A stretch of 64,000 nt of DNA from Enterobacter cancerogenus. Its GTDB lineage: Bacteria; Pseudomonadota; Gammaproteobacteria; Enterobacterales; Enterobacteriaceae. Of the stretch, positions 61,352 to 64,000 are shown in pieces (the stretch's first letter is position 1; each line of letters starts with the position of its first letter). A program made the translations under genes and the position numbers. The notes beneath the pieces are model-generated. The model was given only the letters and a program-made list of their open reading frames with translations, did not search any database and was not told where the DNA came from. The stretch spans positions 1-64,000 of the forward strand of contig JRUP01000045.1 of NCBI GenBank assembly GCA_000773965.1, given 5' to 3'.

Positions 61352-62758
61352 TTATTTCTCCGCAAGGCAAACCTCCTTGATTCTTTGCTCCCCATTATCA
61401 AAGAAACTCCCCGAAATATAATTAGATAGTGCTTCCCGAAGCTGCGTACAGGTTATACCCGCGCTATGCAATGAATTGACCACATGCGACCCCTTCTCCT
61501 GGGTATAAAATCCGTGAGCAAGCTGTGATGGCGACCAGGCAGCACCTTGTGCTAGTATGTCCCGCATCACGAGCGTCAGTACTTGTGGGTCGTTACCAGT
61601 ATATTTACTTGCCCGATTGATAGCTTTTTCCAGCACCGGATTATTCCCTTCTTTATCTTTATAATCAGCCCAGTGCACTACATTTTTTTCAAGTATGGAC
61701 TGAATCACAGTACGGTGAGAATTCTGAACTAAGTATTCCCACAGCGAATTAGCGAAATCTGCAGCTGGTTTTTCATTAAGAATATAAGGAGTGGTAGCAA
61801 TTTTATCCGCTACTGTCACCATGCCCAGCAGCGCTTCTGCTTGAATACGGTAAACAGGTTTTTCAGGAGGATGGTAGCTCCATAAAAAATGAATAAGATC
61901 TACATTAGCTTTCGGTATTATTCGGTAGTAAGCCTCATCACTCAGTAGTTCAGGCATCTTATCGAGAATAATTTTCGCGGTATCCGTATACTGTTTTATT
62001 TGTGTTTCAGTAGGTGTAGTTGAAAAATAGAATGGTTGATCGAGTGGGTTATTCTCGCGCAGAAATTTTCGTTTTATTTTTTCGCTTTCATTATCACCAC
62101 CCAGATTTTCGGTAAACACGCTAACCGCATTAAGGTTATAATTCTTAACTGCCATTGAAAAAATATAACCATTAAATCCATATTCCTGGAATGGATCAGC
62201 ACCTCTGGCCAGTAATTCCCTAAACGTCGATTCGGGCATGCTTGAATTATTAACAGCTTCAGCCAACATTTTCTGACGAAAACTCATATCATCAAGTCGC
62301 CGATTTAAACTCTCGCTTACATTATTCAAACCCAGGCTATATAGTTGATGTCTATCTCGACCACCCTGCAATTCTGTAAGTAAATCTGGACTGGTGGAGT
62401 TAACAGTGATGTAAAATAATGCAAGGGAAATGATATTCCCTAACAATACCCATGAAATAGTAGAGATACCTATTCTGAAGAAGAGATAGCTGATAACCAC
62501 GCCTCCCAATATTGCACCAGAAGCAATGAAAACCATGTTGCCAGATGAGTTAACGTTGTAAAAATCCAGAACCCACCAGAAAATTAATGCGGCCAGGATT
62601 TGAGGTAAAACCAGAAACAGTAAAAGGAATCTACTCCATGAATGACTGGCGGACTTCACCAACAAAAATAGAGTCACTACCACTATAAAAACAGGTAGTA
62701 ACAACATCATAAATATTAAAAAAACTTCACCCCACGTGAAACTGATAACACCTAACAT
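61352..62758 (-). CDS. Membrane protein with ankyrin-like helical repeats
   Basis: A 468-aa protein. The first 130 residues form about four transmembrane helices (FLIFMMLLLPVFIVVVTLFL and others). The rest is a soluble domain with ankyrin-like repeats, for example FRELLARGADPFQEYGFNGY, VLEKAINRASKYTGND and HVVNSLHSAGITCTQLREAL. AAGGAG lies 8 nt before the ATG at 62758, preferred over the GTG at 62767. Such proteins can be immunity or envelope factors, but the function is not known. It is convergent with the barstar gene. Confidence 0.7.
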   Translation of the reverse strand: MLGVISFTWGEVFLIFMMLLLPVFIVVVTLFLLVKSASHSWSRFLLLFLVLPQILAALIFWWVLDFYNVNSSGNMVFIASGAILGGVVISYLFFRIGISTISWVLLGNIISLALFYITVNSTSPDLLTELQGGRDRHQLYSLGLNNVSESLNRRLDDMSFRQKMLAEAVNNSSMPESTFRELLARGADPFQEYGFNGYIFSMAVKNYNLNAVSVFTENLGGDNESEKIKRKFLRENNPLDQPFYFSTTPTETQIKQYTDTAKIILDKMPELLSDEAYYRIIPKANVDLIHFLWSYHPPEKPVYRIQAEALLGMVTVADKIATTPYILNEKPAADFANSLWEYLVQNSHRTVIQSILEKNVVHWADYKDKEGNNPVLEKAINRASKYTGNDPQVLTLVMRDILAQGAAWSPSQLAHGFYTQEKGSHVVNSLHSAGITCTQLREALSNYISGSFFDNGEQRIKEVCLAEK

Positions 62759-63296
62759 TACTGACACTCCTTCGGTTTATATTCAAGATCTATTATCCGT
62801 TAGATCTTATTAAATTATAACATCGTAAATTTTACATGAAAACACCAAGCTAATGCAACCAAATCTTAAATACTCACTGACCTGCCCAAATATTATATTC
62901 TGACCGTGATTTTGTTATTAAGTGTCATATTGAGCTTACAATGGAAGTTGTTGAACTGATGATCGCTCACTCTGAAAAAGACCGGAGCCGTTTTGCAAAA
63001 TACTATTTCGTTAACACTGCGGATCAACCCCGAGCGCACGATTATAGCGAAATCAACCAAGTGTTTTTGGCTTTCTGGATAAGCTGGAAGCACATTACAA
63101 AGCAGTTCAAAAATAATCTGATACCCGATGTTACATGCTGCAGGGCATTAGCTTCAACGTCCGCTATGGCACAAAGCAGGCATCCACAACAGCCAATGTC
63201 CGCCATTCGCGATCCGCGGACATTGCTGACACCATTCAGTGTGAATCATTTAAGAGCAGGTCAGCACTGTCATATTTATAACTTCTCTTATATAAA
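62759..63296. other. Low-complexity intergenic region without a supported gene
   Basis: About 540 bp with no gene I can support. A 130-codon open frame at 62941 on the plus strand has no homology I recognise and weak codon structure. Around 63150-63200 lies AACGTCCGCTATGGCACA, which resembles AATGTCCGTTTCTGGCACA near 61266-61284, so small repeat debris is present. Confidence 0.4.
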
Positions 63297-64000
63297 TCAA
63301 TTTTTAGTCAGTCCGAGGTGGTCCCGCAGATGAGCTCCTTCATATTCGGTACGAAAGATGCCTCGTCGTTGCAGTTCCGGCACCAGAAGTCCAGTTAATG
63401 CCTCTACCCCTGTTGGGAAATGAGTAGGCACGGCAAGGAATCCATCACAAGCCTCGGCATCAAGCCAGGCTTGCATCTGATCGGCAACCGTGGCCGGGGA
63501 ACCGATGGCTTTCAGATAACTGCCCTCCGCGAAGTAGCGGGCAGTCTCGAGGACGGAGAGATTTTTATCACGGGAAATAGCCATAATCGCGTCCCGGTGC
63601 GATTTTCCCGCGTTTGATTCAGGCAGTTCTGGAACCAGTTCATTAAGGTCAAACTGGCGAAAATCGACCCCACCCGCCAGTGGTTTCAGATTACTTAGGG
63701 CAATGTCATCTGGAATCAGGGCTAACATTTGATCGGCCAATTCTCTGGCCTTGTGGTCTGTTTCGGCAATGATGGGAGTAAGCCCCACCATGATTTTGAT
63801 TGAATCGGGTGAGCGTCCGAATTCCTGAGCGCGCCGACGAATGTCAGCACGAAATGCGCACCCGCCTTCAATGGTGGATTGCAGTGTAAAAACCACATCA
63901 GCTGTTCGTGCCGCCAGCGCCCGACCGGGCTCTGATGCACCGGCTTGAAAAATAACAGGTCGCCCTTGTGGGCTGCGCCCCATCGGAAGTGGACCACGAA
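63297..64000 (-). CDS. LLM-class flavin-dependent monooxygenase (N-terminus off the window)
   Basis: The minus-strand frame is open to the window edge and encodes the C-terminal ~234 residues of an NtaA/SnaA/DszA-type FMN-dependent monooxygenase. Visible segments are GRPVIFQAGASEPGRALAAR, ADVVFTLQSTIEGGCAFRAD, IKIMVGLTPIIAETDHKARE and FAEGSYLKAIGSPATVADQM. The family needs a separate flavin reductase. Members oxidise sulfonates, nitrilotriacetate or similar small acids. The end LRDHLGLTKN is complete. Confidence 0.88.
   Translation of the reverse strand, partial: RGPLPMGRSPQGRPVIFQAGASEPGRALAARTADVVFTLQSTIEGGCAFRADIRRRAQEFGRSPDSIKIMVGLTPIIAETDHKARELADQMLALIPDDIALSNLKPLAGGVDFRQFDLNELVPELPESNAGKSHRDAIMAISRDKNLSVLETARYFAEGSYLKAIGSPATVADQMQAWLDAEACDGFLAVPTHFPTGVEALTGLLVPELQRRGIFRTEYEGAHLRDHLGLTKN

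Noticed and set aside
62941..63333. 130-codon plus-strand frame before the monooxygenase
   Set aside because: No family resemblance, no ribosome site and atypical composition. It ends inside repeat-like debris.

Overview
The window looks like an Enterobacterales chromosome, most likely Erwiniaceae (Pantoea/Erwinia-like). The basis is accB-accC at the left edge, a FepA/IroE catecholate-siderophore pair, Fur boxes of enteric type, and a background of LysR/AraC-regulated catabolic genes with moderate-to-high G+C. The genus is inferred from gene content only.

Layout. 1-1822: accC (last codons off the edge) and accB. 2049-5744: a periplasmic chorismate mutase, divergent from an envelope redox operon (exported peroxiredoxin, DsbD-like membrane reductase, ECF sigma factor, NrsF-type anti-sigma) with a candidate autoregulatory ECF promoter. 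5878-11002: small stand-alone genes, including a GNAT-like protein, an HxlR/SDR divergent pair, a Fur-box TonB-domain lipoprotein and a PRISE-like SDR/LysR pair. 11109-17321: an unknown repeat-bearing protein, then Fur-box fepA and iroE, then a periplasmic beta-propeller lactonase. 17424-23645: one long minus-strand cluster (RpiR regulator, class III aminotransferase, carboxymuconolactone-decarboxylase-like protein, polar amino acid ABC importer, C45 hydrolase), probably for uptake and breakdown of an amino-acid derivative. 23841-26333: LysE exporter, AraC regulator, inositol-monophosphatase-like protein and the last 34 codons of a deleted ABC-transporter ATPase.

26479-38283 is an AT-rich integrative island of about 11.8 kb. 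Its ends share a 6-bp core (AGGAGT on the + strand). The inner flanks, when joined, rebuild the 3' half of a thrW-type tRNA-Thr gene; the outer flanks rebuild a non-tRNA site. The element therefore appears to have come from a tRNA-Thr-specific family but sits at a secondary site. It carries a large tyrosine integrase, an HNH protein, an XRE regulator, a small membrane protein with an in-frame stop, a three-gene operon (zinc-ribbon protein, DUF4365-like nuclease, SIR2-like NADase), a serine recombinase, a zinc-hook SMC-like ATPase with a C-terminal HEPN/anticodon-nuclease-like motif (RloC-like), and an unknown protein with a possible nuclease motif. It reads as a defence island. The zinc-ribbon/DUF4365/SIR2 operon is the best candidate for an undescribed system.

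38510-59587: ordinary accessory metabolism. This includes a histidine acid phosphatase/phytase, several LysR- or AraC-linked cassettes (SDR; MBL hydrolase plus amidase; SLC13 transporter; 2OG-Fe(II) oxygenase; DUF2817 plus amino-acid binding protein), an alpha/beta hydrolase with an OmpR-type two-component system, nfsB, a quinone-oxidoreductase-like MDR, an orphan SsuA-like binding protein, a YjfB-like motility protein with a candidate FliA promoter, and an AEC permease. A striking 6/7-bp tandem repeat tract lies at 41534-41685.

59709-64000: a VOC protein and a low-G+C patch of small orphans, including a barstar-family immunity protein with no partner nuclease visible and a membrane protein with ankyrin-like repeats. 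The window ends inside a flavin-dependent LLM-class monooxygenase.
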